Assembly: GCF_900186505.1 (NCBI RefSeq)
Contig: NZ_LT891970.1
Location: forward strand, 232,451-296,450
Direction of reading: 5' to 3'
DNA length: 64,000 nucleotides
From: Enorma phocaeensis
GTDB lineage: Bacteria; Actinomycetota; Coriobacteriia; Coriobacteriales; Coriobacteriaceae
The notes beneath the pieces were generated by a model. That model did no database searches, had not been told where the DNA came from, and worked only from the letters and a program-made list of their open reading frames with translations. A program made the position numbers and the translations under genes. Shown one piece after another: positions 49,261-60,277 of this stretch (the stretch's first letter is position 1; every line of letters starts with the position of its first letter).

Positions 49261-49426
49261 ACCGCCCTCCGAGCACCCCGGCAGCTTTTATCTATTGTTT
49301 GAAATAAAAAATCCTTTGGTTTCCCAATCGTGTGACGAGCGGCCCGCATGCCGCGCGGGCATCCGACGCGCTGATGTCATCCGGCCCACCTCGGAGGCAA
49401 CCGACAACACCGCAGATTTCCCTACA

Positions 49427-50008
49427 TCAACGCATACGCCAAGACAGCACCTCGCGCCAGCGCTCGATAAGCCGCTCCAAGCTCCATGCCGCGTTCGCCG
49501 GGCTCGTCGATGGAAGGACGACTGCATCGATGCCCGTTCGCTCGCGCAAGTAGCGCGCATACAAGCGTCCCGCCGTGGCGCCGTTGCACGCCACCGTGTC
49601 GATCGGCGCCACATCCACGATGCGCTCGATGCGTGCGGGCACGACGTTTCTTATGCTCGCATCCGAGGAACCCTTGATGTCGCAGCTCTCGATCACATCC
49701 CAAAGCGCGATACCGCGGCGCAGGAGCAAGGCGCGCTTCGCCTCAATCGACTCATCGAGAGTCGCCGGATGCGCGGCTCCCACACCGGCAGGCGGTGCCG
49801 CACCGGGCAATGGGTCGCCCTCGTTTGGCGGAACAGGGTCTCCCGTGCATGCTGCGACGACTCGCCAGAATCGGTTGCTGGGGTTACCGTAGTAGAAAGC
49901 GTTTGCACGCGAGAGCGCAGAGGGGAACGAGCCCAGTACGAGTATGCGCGAGCGTTCGTCGAACACCGGATCGAACCCGTGGGAAACATGCTGGTAACCG
50001 GCTGTCAT
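49427..50008 (-). CDS. DNA-deoxyinosine (hypoxanthine) glycosylase, UDG family 6-like
   Basis: 193 residues. ILVLGSFPSALSRANAFYYGNPSNRFW is the active-site region of this UDG-superfamily branch, and LPSTSPAN is the second DNA-binding motif. Family enzymes remove hypoxanthine from DNA after adenine deamination. The ATG at 50008 has GGAGGG upstream and is preferred over a start at 50038. Confidence 0.82.
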   Translation of the reverse strand: MTAGYQHVSHGFDPVFDERSRILVLGSFPSALSRANAFYYGNPSNRFWRVVAACTGDPVPPNEGDPLPGAAPPAGVGAAHPATLDESIEAKRALLLRRGIALWDVIESCDIKGSSDASIRNVVPARIERIVDVAPIDTVACNGATAGRLYARYLRERTGIDAVVLPSTSPANAAWSLERLIERWREVLSWRMR

Positions 50009-50132
50009 CCCGACCCTCCGCGTTGCATCTTGCTTCATAATCTAAGGCCATGTGCCCGCACGGTCGCGCAGCACGCGCCGGGGCGCTGGCCACATCCATT
50101 ATGCGCGACAACCCATGGCAATTGGAGGAACC

Positions 50133-50663
50133 ATGTCCAGCCGCTACCTCATCGTCATCGATATGCAGAACGACTTTGTCGACGGGGCGCTCGGAACGCC
50201 CGAGGCCCAGGCAATCGCCCGCGCCCTGGTTGAAGCGGTGAGCTCCTTCGATGGCGAGATCATCTTCACGCTCGATACGCATGGAGAGAACTACCTTGAC
50301 ACGCAAGAGGGCAAGCACCTGCCCGTCCCCCACTGCATCAAGGGAACACAGGGTTGGGAGCTCATCCCCGCCCTTGCCGAGCTCCAACGCGAGCGACAGG
50401 CGCGCGTTTTCGAGAAGCCCACGTTTGGATCGACCGAACTCGCCCATTACCTCGTCGCATGCAATGACGAGGAGCCGATCGAGTCCATCGAGCTCGTGGG
50501 CGTGTGCACCGATATCTGCGTGGTGTCGAACGCGCTGCTCATCAAGGCTGCGCTGCCCGAGGTTGCCGTCAAGGTCGATCCCGCCCTCTGCGCCGGCGTC
50601 ACGCCAGAAGCCCACGAAGCCGCCCTCGCTACCATGGCGAGCTGCCAGATCGAAATGGCATAG
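50133..50663 (+). CDS. Isochorismatase/nicotinamidase-like cysteine hydrolase
   Basis: 176 residues. The triad is Asp10 (VIDMQNDF), Lys95 (FEKPTFGS) and Cys129 (GVCTDICV), and a nicotinamidase-type metal site is suggested by Asp48, His50 and His67 (LPVPHC). It may deamidate nicotinamide in NAD salvage; substrate not certain. GGAGGAA is placed before the ATG at 50133. It is divergent from the glycosylase gene. Confidence 0.88.
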   Translation: MSSRYLIVIDMQNDFVDGALGTPEAQAIARALVEAVSSFDGEIIFTLDTHGENYLDTQEGKHLPVPHCIKGTQGWELIPALAELQRERQARVFEKPTFGSTELAHYLVACNDEEPIESIELVGVCTDICVVSNALLIKAALPEVAVKVDPALCAGVTPEAHEAALATMASCQIEMA

Positions 50664-50791
50664 CAATCCGAGACGCTGGGCGGAGCCGCCTGGTCCAAAG
50701 GCGCCCTCCCCATGGCGAACCTCGCGAGCGAGGGCGGTTACCCCAGCGCGCAACCTATCAGCGGGATGCCGAACCCGACCACGGTATCCCG

Positions 50792-53149
50792 CTAAGCGAG
50801 ACCGAGGGCAATGCCAGCCACGTGCACCGCGAACGCCACGACCCAGGCCACGCCACATTGCATGAGCACCACGGCGAGCATCATGCGCGTCCCGAGTTCG
50901 TTGCGCACGGCGGACACGGCCGCCACGCAGGGCGTATACAGCAGAACGAACGTGAGGAACGTAAACGCGGTAAGCGGCGAAAACAACGTCGAGAGCGCCG
51001 CGACCGAGCCGCCCATAAGCACGGTGAGCGTCGCCGCGACATTTTCCTTCGCGCCGAAGCCTGCCACGATGGCAGCCGCCGTAATCCAATTACCAAAGCC
51101 CAACGGCGCAAAGAGCGGAGCCACGAGCGTGCCGAGGGCGGCAAGCATGCTGCTCGCTTGATCGTCCACCAAATTGAAGCGGATATCGAACGTCTGCAGG
51201 AACCAGATGATCACGCTTGCCACGAAGATGATGGTGAATGCCTTGGTAGCGAAGCCCTTCGCCTTGTCCCACGCCAAGCGCACCGTCGTCTTCACACTGG
51301 GCAGACGGTAGTTAGGCAGCTCCATCACAAACGGCACCGGATCGCCCTTGAACGCGGTGCCCTTGAGCACAAGCGCCACGAGCACGCCCACCAACATGCC
51401 CATGAGGTAGAGCGAAACCATGACGAGCGGAGCGCTATCGGGGAAGAACGCCGCCGAGAACAGAGCGTACACCGGCAGCTTCGCAGAGCAGCTCATAAAC
51501 GGCGTGAGCATCACGGTCATCTTGCGGTCGTGCTCGGAAGGCAGCGTGCGCGTCGCCATGATGGCGGGAACGCTGCAGCCGAAGCCGATGAGCATGGGCA
51601 CGAAGCTCCGCCCGGAAAGACCCAGCTTGCGCAGGATCTTATCCATCACGAAGGCCACGCGAGCCATGTACCCCGAGTCCTCCAAGATGGAGAGGAGCAG
51701 AAACAGCACGACGATGATGGGCAGAAAGCTCAACACGCTGCCCACGCCGGCGAATATGCCGTCGATCACGAGCGAATGCACCACGGGATTCAGCCCAAAG
51801 GATGTAAGCGCGGCGTCCACCATGTCCGTGAATGCACCGATGCCCATCTCCAGCAGGTCGGAGAGTCGCTGGCCCACGGCATCGAAGGTGATCCAGAAAA
51901 CGAGCACCATGATGCCGACGAACACCGGAATAGCGGTGTACTTGCCGGTGAGGATGCGGTCGGCCGCCACAGAACGCAGGTGCTCGCGGCTCTCGTGCGG
52001 CTTCACCACCGAGGCGCTGCACACCTGCTCGATAAACGAGAAGCGCATGTCCGCCAGCGCCGCCATGCGGTCGGCGCCCGCCTCCTCCTCCATCTGCGAG
52101 ATGATGTGCTCTACCGCGTCGAGCTCGTTTTGCTCAAGCGCCAGCGCCTCGATAACGAGCCGGTCGCCCTCGATGAGCTTCGTCGCGGCGAAGCGCACGG
52201 GAATGCGCGCCGCCTCGGCGTGGTCGGCGATAAGGTGGATGAGGCCGTGGATGCAGCGATGCAGCGCACCGCCGTCCGCACCGTCCGGCGCGCAGAAGTC
52301 CACGCGGCCAGGATGCTCGCGATAGCGCGCCACGTGCAGGGCATGCTCGGTGAGCTCCCCGATGCCTTCGTTCTTCGCCGCAGCGATGGGCACCACGGGA
52401 ATGCCGAGCGCCGCCTCGAGCGCGTTCACGTCAACGGTACCGCCGTTTTCCGTGAGCTCGTCCATCATGTTCAAGGCGAGCACCATGGGTCGGTCGAGCT
52501 CCATGAGCTGCAACGTAAGGTAGAGGTTGCGCTCGATGTTGGTGGCGTCCACGATATCGATTATAGCGTCCGGCTGCTCCTCCAGGATGAACTGACGGCT
52601 CACCACTTCCTCGCTCGTATAGGGCGAAAGCGAGTAGATGCCGGGCAGGTCCGTGATCGTGGCGTTGGGATGCCCCTTGATCTGGCCGTCCTTGCGGTCG
52701 ACGGTAACGCCGGGAAAGTTGCCCACGTGCTGGTTGGAGCCCGTGAGCTGGTTGAAAAGCGTCGTCTTGCCGCAGTTCTGGTTGCCGGCGAGGGCGAAGC
52801 GCAACGGCGCGTTCTCGGACAACGCGGCCCCCTCGCGGCGCGGGCGGGCCGCGCTCTCGCCGAAGGCGGGATGCGCGGTCACCTGAACCTCCGGGTTCTT
52901 GCGCGGGCAGTTGTGCGCGTCGTGCACGTCATCGACCTCGATGCGAGCGGCGTCGGCGCGGCGCAGCGTGAGCTCGTAGCCGCGCAGGCGGATCTCGAGC
53001 GGGTCGCCCATGGGCGCATACTTCATCATGGTGACTTCGGTGCCGGGCGTAAGCCCCATATCGAAGATGTGCTGGCGCAGCGACGAATCATCCGAATCCA
53101 CCGATTCGATGATGGCGTCCTTGCCTATCTCGAGCTCATCGAGCTTCAT
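50792..53149 (-). CDS. feoB: FeoA-FeoB fusion, ferrous iron transporter
   Basis: 785 residues. Residues 1-75 are a FeoA SH3-like domain (DMGLTPGTEVTMMKYAPMGDP), joined by a linker to FeoB: GTPase motifs GNQNCGKTT (122-130), DLPGIY (167-172) and NMMDE, then the membrane part with two Gate regions (GFGCSVPAI, TPFMSCSAKLP). It imports Fe(II) under anaerobic conditions. AGGGGG precedes the ATG at 53149; the frame is open further upstream without support. Fused FeoA-FeoB proteins are known but less common than separate genes. A large palindrome lies upstream. Confidence 0.93.
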   Translation of the reverse strand: MKLDELEIGKDAIIESVDSDDSSLRQHIFDMGLTPGTEVTMMKYAPMGDPLEIRLRGYELTLRRADAARIEVDDVHDAHNCPRKNPEVQVTAHPAFGESAARPRREGAALSENAPLRFALAGNQNCGKTTLFNQLTGSNQHVGNFPGVTVDRKDGQIKGHPNATITDLPGIYSLSPYTSEEVVSRQFILEEQPDAIIDIVDATNIERNLYLTLQLMELDRPMVLALNMMDELTENGGTVDVNALEAALGIPVVPIAAAKNEGIGELTEHALHVARYREHPGRVDFCAPDGADGGALHRCIHGLIHLIADHAEAARIPVRFAATKLIEGDRLVIEALALEQNELDAVEHIISQMEEEAGADRMAALADMRFSFIEQVCSASVVKPHESREHLRSVAADRILTGKYTAIPVFVGIMVLVFWITFDAVGQRLSDLLEMGIGAFTDMVDAALTSFGLNPVVHSLVIDGIFAGVGSVLSFLPIIVVLFLLLSILEDSGYMARVAFVMDKILRKLGLSGRSFVPMLIGFGCSVPAIMATRTLPSEHDRKMTVMLTPFMSCSAKLPVYALFSAAFFPDSAPLVMVSLYLMGMLVGVLVALVLKGTAFKGDPVPFVMELPNYRLPSVKTTVRLAWDKAKGFATKAFTIIFVASVIIWFLQTFDIRFNLVDDQASSMLAALGTLVAPLFAPLGFGNWITAAAIVAGFGAKENVAATLTVLMGGSVAALSTLFSPLTAFTFLTFVLLYTPCVAAVSAVRNELGTRMMLAVVLMQCGVAWVVAFAVHVAGIALGLA

Positions 53150-53247
53150 GCGTGCCCCCTCTGTTGGCAGGCGAATCTCCCCTGCATGGTTCCCTACGAG
53201 ATTGTAGTGAAGTATCGGCATGCCGCCAGAGCAGCCGCCCCGGTCCC

Positions 53248-53318
53248 GCAAAAGCATCGCATGCCCGTCAAATCCACCGGCCGGCTCGCCGGTTTTGACG
53301 TTCGTGCGATGCTTTTGC
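53248..53318. repeat. Large perfect-arm palindrome upstream of feoAB
   Basis: GCAAAAGCATCGCA (53248-53261) pairs perfectly with 53305-53318, and CGTCAAA (53266-53272) with TTTGACG (53294-53300); only short internal bulges interrupt a 71-bp hairpin with a GC-rich tip (CCGGCCGG...CCGG). It lies in the divergent region between feoAB and the HAD gene. Confidence 0.7.
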
Positions 53319-53416
53319 GCCCGCGCCGCGCGCCCGCGGCCCCGCGATGGCGGGCGCCTGGCGTACAATCACACGGGATGCGGGCCCCGGGCGCCTGCCC
53401 GCATAAGGAGGAATCC

Positions 53417-54034
53417 ATGCCGAACGCACCCATCGAAAACGTCATCTTCGACATGGGCAACGTCCTCATGACCTTCAACGGCATGCGGTTCGCGCGCATC
53501 TTCACCGACAACGAGGCCGATGCGGAGCTGCTCGACCGCGCGCTGTTCAACCGGTTCGAGTGGTCGCTCCTCGACGCCGGCGTGATTGGCCACGAGACCA
53601 TGCAGCGCGTCGCCGAGGCGGCGCTCCCCGAACGGCTCCACGCCAACCTGCACGAATGCATCGCGCACTGGCCGGAGCACTCCGAACCCATCCCCGCGAC
53701 GAACGCCCTGGTACCCCGCCTCAAGGAGCACGGACTCGGTGTCTACCTGCTCTCGAACGCGAGCACCCGCATCGACGAGCAGCTCGGCCACTGCCCCGCC
53801 TATCCGAGCATGGACGGGCGCGTGGTGTCCGGCGAGGAGCGTCTCATGAAGCCCGACCCCGCCATCTACCGGCTGCTCTGCGATCGCTACGAACTCGATC
53901 CCGCAACATGCCTCTTCGTGGACGACAACCTCAACAACTGCATCGGCGCCGAAGTTGCCGGTATGCAGTCGTTCCACTTCGCCGGCGACCCCGCCCGCGC
54001 CGCAGCCGATCTCGAGCGCCGCTTGGCCGGTTAG
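53417..54034 (+). CDS. HAD family hydrolase
   Basis: 205 residues. Motif I is FDMGNVLMTF (the catalytic first Asp), motif II LLSNAS, motif III the lysine in MKPDP and motif IV FVDDNLNN. The cap is a small helical bundle, as in YihX/epoxide-hydrolase-like phosphatases. AAGGAGG precedes the ATG. The substrate is unknown. Confidence 0.9.
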   Translation: MPNAPIENVIFDMGNVLMTFNGMRFARIFTDNEADAELLDRALFNRFEWSLLDAGVIGHETMQRVAEAALPERLHANLHECIAHWPEHSEPIPATNALVPRLKEHGLGVYLLSNASTRIDEQLGHCPAYPSMDGRVVSGEERLMKPDPAIYRLLCDRYELDPATCLFVDDNLNNCIGAEVAGMQSFHFAGDPARAAADLERRLAG

Positions 54035-54191
54035 TCATCCACCCGAATCGCAGCGCGCCTGCAAAGCGCCATCGCGCTCGAGACATGAACGGCCCGGCGC
54101 GACAGCGGCGCTGGTATGATGGAGGACGGCATTACGATGGGCCGGCCGTTCTCCGACGGCACGCGCCGAGAATCCAAGCGAAGGAGCAACC

Positions 54192-55631
<1,440 letters not shown>

Positions 55632-55840
55632 GAAGAGCCGGTCGCCCGATCCCGTCTCCAGCATCCCGCGTTGGATTTCGGTAAGAACCTGGGGATGTTG
55701 ACAACTTGCCAAACCGCCCGCCGCACGCACGGAGCCGCATGCGGCGGGCGTTTTCCATTTGCGCGCGCCGAAACGGTACCCTTAATCGCCTACGGGGCGG
55801 TGCCGCCAAGCAGCGACGGCGGCGAGCGCGAGGAGGAGCG

Positions 55841-56767
55841 ATGCGGGACGGACGAGCGACCATCCGGGGCAGCGACCACGTGGTGACAACCAGCAAGACC
55901 GAGGGAGCCGTTTCGAACAGCGAAGGCTCCGCGTGCGTGAACGGCACAGCCTGCGGAAGCGCGAGCAGCTCTGATAGCAACGACCCGAGTCACTCGGACG
56001 GCAGCGTCGCGTCCATCTGCGCCGAGCCGCACATCCCTGCCGAGATGAGAACCTTCTGCGTGCTGCGCGCACTCGAACGCTATTCCGACGATCGGCACTA
56101 TATCTCTGCGCCGAACATCGCCTCTTTGCTAGCAGAGGGCAAACCCGATCTCCCCGTCACGCTCCATGTCGCCGCCAGCTCGGTGCGCAACTCCATCTCG
56201 ACGCTCCGTAAACTCGGTTACGACATCCGCACTGCCAAAAACCATGGCTACGCGCTCGCAACGCGCGCGCTTACCGAACACGACCTACGCCAAATCGTCA
56301 GAGCGGTTCTGGGAGGTACGCTCGGCAACGCCCACCGACTCCAGCTCGTGAGGGCGCTGGTGCCCCTTGCGGGACCAACGCAGCGACTGGAGCTCGAAGC
56401 GCTCCTCAAGCAGGGCGGAGGCAGCGACCTCGTGAGACGGTGCGGAACGATCTACGTCGCGGCCGTGAAGACGCCAGAGCTTCTGCGCCGCTGCCTTGCC
56501 GCAGGAGCCACCGCCACCTTCGAGCTGCCATCGGGACTCAAGCGCATGAGGCCGCTGAGCGTCTTCCCCTCCGGGGGGACCCTCTTCGTCGAAGGCGAGA
56601 TCGTCGATGCGCGAGGCGAGCATCCGCTGCTCAGAACCTTGCGTACCGACAGGTTCCGCGCCCTCTCATGCCGCCTCCCCACCGGCACCGTGTTGGTCGC
56701 CGTAGACACGCTCGCACCCCCTAGGTTACAAGTTGGTGACGAGCGCCCGGCAAGCGCAGGTGTGTAG
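55841..56767 (+). CDS. WYL-like helix-turn-helix regulator
   Basis: 308 residues. After a Ser/Gly-rich N terminus there is a winged-helix region (ERYSDDRHYISAPNIASLL, SSVRNSISTLRKLGYDI) and a C-terminal half with the ending LRTLRTDRFRAL, resembling WYL-domain regulators. The central effector motif itself is poorly matched, so the assignment is moderate. AGGAGG precedes the ATG at 55841. It lies 95 bp upstream of the ABC importer genes and may control them. Confidence 0.65.
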   Translation: MRDGRATIRGSDHVVTTSKTEGAVSNSEGSACVNGTACGSASSSDSNDPSHSDGSVASICAEPHIPAEMRTFCVLRALERYSDDRHYISAPNIASLLAEGKPDLPVTLHVAASSVRNSISTLRKLGYDIRTAKNHGYALATRALTEHDLRQIVRAVLGGTLGNAHRLQLVRALVPLAGPTQRLELEALLKQGGGSDLVRRCGTIYVAAVKTPELLRRCLAAGATATFELPSGLKRMRPLSVFPSGGTLFVEGEIVDARGEHPLLRTLRTDRFRALSCRLPTGTVLVAVDTLAPPRLQVGDERPASAGV

Positions 56768-56862
56768 GTATGATGGAGCACTAAGCCCCATAGGGCATGC
56801 GCATCATCCATCGCGGGCAGCGGGCAGAGTCCCGGCGCTCGCACGATCTTCGGGGGACCCCC

Positions 56863-57867
56863 ATGAACATACCCGTCCTGAGCCGCCGCAGCTTGATTTC
56901 CTCGCTCGCCCTTGCGGGCGCACTACCACTTGCCGCTTGCGGCGGCACCTCGTCCGATGGAGGCTCGGAGGCCGGCAGCGCCGCCTCCGGCTCGTATCGA
57001 ATCGGCGTGCTCCAACTCACGCAGCACGCCGCACTCGATCAGACCAACGAGGGCTTCATCGCCGCGCTCGACGAGGCGGGCATCGACTACGAGGTCGACC
57101 AGCAGAACGCCTCAAACGATCAGACCGCCTGCCAGACCATCGCGCAGACGTTCGTGAACGACGGCTGCGACCTCATCTTCGCCATCGGCACGCCGGCGGC
57201 GCAGGCCGTTGCCGCCGCGACGCAGGACATCCCCATCGTGGGCTCTGCCATCACGGACTTCGAGTCGGTAGGCCTCGTCGAGACGAATGACGCACCCGGC
57301 GGAAACGTCACCGGCAGCTCGGACATGACCCCGGTCGCCGATCAGATCGCCCTGCTGCAGGAGCTTCTGCCCGACGCGCAGAACGTGGGCATCCTGTACT
57401 GCACGGCCGAGGAGAACTCCCGTATCCAGGCCGAGCTCGCGGTTGCCACCTGCGAGGACGCCGGGCTCACGCCCAACGAGCAGACGGTCTCCAGCTCGAA
57501 CGAGATCCAGAGCGTCGTGGAGACGATGGTCGGACAGGTCGACGTCATCTACGCCCCCACCGACAACACCATCGCCGCAGCAATGGCGCAGGTCTCTTCC
57601 ATCGCCGACGAGGCCGGCGTCCCCACGATCGTGGGTTGCGACACCATGGTCCAAGACGGCGGCACCGCCTCGTATAGCATCAACTACATCGACCTCGGTC
57701 GCAAAGCTGGCGAGATGGCCGTGCGCATCCTCAGCGAGGGCGCCGATCCCGCTGAGATGCCCGTCGAGTTCCTCGACGCGAGCGAGTGCACGCTCATCGC
57801 GAACCAAGCCTCTGCCGATGCCTGCGGCGTCGACCTTTCGATCCTCGACGATCCCGAGATCGTCTAA
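56863..57867 (+). CDS. ABC transporter substrate-binding lipoprotein (TrpX/ABC_sub_bind family), copy 1
   Basis: 334 residues. The N terminus SRRSLISSLALAGALPLAAC combines a twin-arginine-like pair with a lipobox, so the mature protein is probably anchored through that cysteine. The body matches the ABC_sub_bind family (FVNDGCDLIFAIGTPAAQAV, ITDFESVGLV), used for tryptophan/tyrosine in some Firmicutes; substrate here unknown. It is followed by a close paralogue, so the two share one permease and ATPase. The start is chosen for the lipobox position; the ribosome site (GGGGGA) is weak. Confidence 0.88.
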   Translation: MNIPVLSRRSLISSLALAGALPLAACGGTSSDGGSEAGSAASGSYRIGVLQLTQHAALDQTNEGFIAALDEAGIDYEVDQQNASNDQTACQTIAQTFVNDGCDLIFAIGTPAAQAVAAATQDIPIVGSAITDFESVGLVETNDAPGGNVTGSSDMTPVADQIALLQELLPDAQNVGILYCTAEENSRIQAELAVATCEDAGLTPNEQTVSSSNEIQSVVETMVGQVDVIYAPTDNTIAAAMAQVSSIADEAGVPTIVGCDTMVQDGGTASYSINYIDLGRKAGEMAVRILSEGADPAEMPVEFLDASECTLIANQASADACGVDLSILDDPEIV

Positions 57868-57945
57868 CCATCCATACCCGGTACCCGCGCGGCACCAAGC
57901 CCCCCGGCGGCAGCGCGCGTACCCATCAGCGATAAGGAGAACACC

Positions 57946-58971
57946 ATGAACCGCTTCGAACTCACCCGCCGCTCGTTTACCGCAGGAATCCTCGGAACCG
58001 GTGCGATCGCGCTCGGCCTCGCCGGCTGCAGCGGCGAGCAGGGCGCTGGCTCTGGCTCCGGCTCTGCCGCCGCCTCCGGCTCGTACCGCATCGGCGTGCT
58101 CCAGCTCACGCAGCATGCCGCGCTCGATGCGGCAAACGAGGGCTTCATCGCCGCGCTCGACGAGGCGGGCATCGACTACGAAGCCGACCAGCAGAACGCC
58201 AGCAACGACCAGAACGCCTGCCAGACCATCGCCCAGACCTTCGTGAACGACGGCTGCGACCTCATCCTGGCCATCGCCACCCCGGCGGCGCAGGCTGTCC
58301 TGGGAGCCACGCAGGACATCCCCGTCGTGGGCACGGCCATCACCGACTTCGCCGCATCCGGCCTCGTCGACTCGAACGACGCACCCGGCGGCAACCTCAC
58401 CGGCACCTCCGACATGAACCCGGTCGAGGACCAGATCGCCCTGCTTCAGCAGCTCATCCCGGATGCCGGCACCGTCGGCCTGCTCTTCTGCACCGCTGAG
58501 AGCAATTCCGAGATCCAGATCGAGATGGCCGAGGAGGCTCTGGACGCCGCCGGGATCGGTCACGAGCGCTTCACGGTCTCCAGCTCGAACGAGATCCAGA
58601 GCGTCGTCGAGACGATGGTCGGCCAGGTCGACGTCGTCTACGCACCCACCGACAACACCATCGCCGCTGCCATGACCCAGGTTGCGAGCATCGCCAACGC
58701 AGCCGGCGTGCCCACGATCTGCGGCGAGGTGGGCATGGTCGAGGCAGGCGGCCTCGCATCCGTCTCCATCAATTACTACGAGCTGGGCTACCGCGCGGGC
58801 GAGATGGCCGTCGAGATCCTCACCGAGGGCGCCGATCCGGCCGAGATGCCCATCGAGACCATGGATGCCGAGGATTGCGACCTCGTCTATAACCAGGCTA
58901 CCGCAGACGAGATCGGCATCGACGTCTCCGCTCTCGCCGATGATGGCGGCGAGGACGTCTCCGCTGCGTAG
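57946..58971 (+). CDS. ABC transporter substrate-binding lipoprotein, copy 2
   Basis: 341 residues, a tandem paralogue of the preceding gene with long identical stretches (for example SYRIGVLQLTQHAALD and SSSNEIQSVVETMVGQVDV). The signal has TRRSFTAG and lipobox LAGC, again Tat-like. It differs most in the second half (residues 170-200 and after 260), where ligand contacts are expected, so it may bind a different compound. AAGGAG precedes the ATG. A terminator follows before the permease gene. Confidence 0.88.
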   Translation: MNRFELTRRSFTAGILGTGAIALGLAGCSGEQGAGSGSGSAAASGSYRIGVLQLTQHAALDAANEGFIAALDEAGIDYEADQQNASNDQNACQTIAQTFVNDGCDLILAIATPAAQAVLGATQDIPVVGTAITDFAASGLVDSNDAPGGNLTGTSDMNPVEDQIALLQQLIPDAGTVGLLFCTAESNSEIQIEMAEEALDAAGIGHERFTVSSSNEIQSVVETMVGQVDVVYAPTDNTIAAAMTQVASIANAAGVPTICGEVGMVEAGGLASVSINYYELGYRAGEMAVEILTEGADPAEMPIETMDAEDCDLVYNQATADEIGIDVSALADDGGEDVSAA

Positions 58972-59288
58972 GCTCCCCTAACAGCGCGTCCGTGCCTGCT
59001 GGAAGCTGAACGCTCACCCCGTAGCAAAGCCGAGCACCATGCAATCGGGGTTTACGCCAAGGTACGGCAAACGCAGGTAGCGCCTCCCAGTATTCCCCAT
59101 CGCCCCCCTTGCGCCCCGAGTGGAACCATCCGCCCGGGGCGCTTCGTTTCCGCTCGATTACAACCAGCCATTCAGCTCGCGCTAGCTGTCGCGCGGACGC
59201 GGGCGGCATGCTAGACTGCTGTGTTGCTGTGAACTCACCGTATACGCGCGGCGCGCCGCGCATAGAGGGATAGGTTGGAGGAGATAGT
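58972..59288. other. Intergenic region between binding proteins and permease
   Basis: No gene seen. It has a terminator (59111-59142) and a TAGACT hexamer (about 59210) that may be the -10 of a separate permease promoter; no convincing -35. Confidence 0.45.
59111..59142 (+). terminator. Intrinsic terminator after the second binding protein gene
   Basis: GCGCCCCG (59111-59118) pairs perfectly with CGGGGCGC (59135-59142); the tail is TTCGTTTCC. It partly separates binding-protein from permease expression. Confidence 0.75.
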
Positions 59289-60275
59289 ATGGCACTCGCC
59301 ATGCTTGGCGCCGTATCGCAGGGCATCCTCTGGGGCATCATGGTCCTCGGCGTCTTCATTACCTACAAGCTGCTCGACATCGCAGACCTTACCGTCGACG
59401 GCAGCTTCGCGCTCGGCGGATGCGTGTGCGCCGTGCTCGTCGTGGGCGGCATGGACCCCACGCTCGCCATCATCATGGCGATGCTCGCCGGCATGGTCGC
59501 CGGAGCGGTCACCGGCTTTTTGCACACCGTCTTCGAGATTCCGGCCATCCTCGCCGGCATCCTCACGCAGATCGCGCTCTGGTCGGTCAACCTGCGCATC
59601 ATGGGTAAGTCCAACACGCCCCTGCTGCGCGTCGACACACTCTTCTCCTCGGTGACCGACGCTACCGGCCTGCCTCAGAACATCGCCTCCATCCTCGTGG
59701 GGCTCGTCTTCGCCGTTATCATCATCGTCGGTCTCTACTGGTTCTTCGGGACCGAGATCGGCTCGGCCTGCCGCGCCACGGGCAACAACGAGGCAATGGT
59801 GCGCGCCCTCGGCGTGAACACCAAGGTCACCAAGATGATCGCGCTAACGCTTTCGAACGGCCTGGTGGGCCTCTCGGGCGGCTTGGTGTGCGAGAGCCAG
59901 AGCTACGCCGATATCGGCATGGGTACCGGCGCCATCGTCATCGGCCTTGCCGCCATCGTGATCGGCGAGGTGCTCGGGCGGCTCGTGCCGGGGCAGCTGC
60001 GCGCATTCGGCAGCCGCCTCACCGCCGCCGTCGTGGGCTCGGTGGTCTACTTCCTCATCCGTGCCATCGTGCTGCAGCTGGGCATGGATGCCAACGACAT
60101 GAAGCTCATCTCCGCCGTTATTGTGGCGCTCGCGCTGTGCGTACCCGTGGTGTGGGAGAAATACCAGCTCAGGCGCTCCTATTCGCGCGCATCGAAGGCC
60201 CTTGCCTCCGCGGGCGCCACAGACCCCGCTGAGGGCAGTACCTCGAATGACTCCACCATCGAAGGGGGGCGCTAA
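59289..60275 (+). CDS. ABC transporter permease (branched-chain/TrpY-like)
   Basis: 328 residues with about eight hydrophobic helices, LDIADLTVDGSFALGG near the start and AFGSRLTAAVVG late, as in the ABC_sub_bind-linked permeases. The C-terminal 40 residues are Ala/Ser-rich and soluble. GGAGGAG precedes the ATG. Two bases separate it from the ATPase gene. Confidence 0.9.
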   Translation: MALAMLGAVSQGILWGIMVLGVFITYKLLDIADLTVDGSFALGGCVCAVLVVGGMDPTLAIIMAMLAGMVAGAVTGFLHTVFEIPAILAGILTQIALWSVNLRIMGKSNTPLLRVDTLFSSVTDATGLPQNIASILVGLVFAVIIIVGLYWFFGTEIGSACRATGNNEAMVRALGVNTKVTKMIALTLSNGLVGLSGGLVCESQSYADIGMGTGAIVIGLAAIVIGEVLGRLVPGQLRAFGSRLTAAVVGSVVYFLIRAIVLQLGMDANDMKLISAVIVALALCVPVVWEKYQLRRSYSRASKALASAGATDPAEGSTSNDSTIEGGR

Positions 60276-60277
60276 CG

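Larger units (their letters stand above)
48911..49426. other. Long repeat-rich intergenic region
   Basis: Lies between two convergent genes. It contains degenerate tandem units at 48951-49080 and dispersed-repeat copy C at 49109-49260; the remaining 49261-49426 shows nothing recognisable. Confidence 0.55.

Noticed and set aside
50504..54034. Very long plus-strand frame across feoAB into the HAD gene
   Set aside because: Only its last 205 codons (HAD) are real; the rest is antisense to FeoAB and His/Arg-rich.
54035..54191. T-box riboswitch before asnS
   Set aside because: No T-box core sequence or terminator/antiterminator pair was seen.
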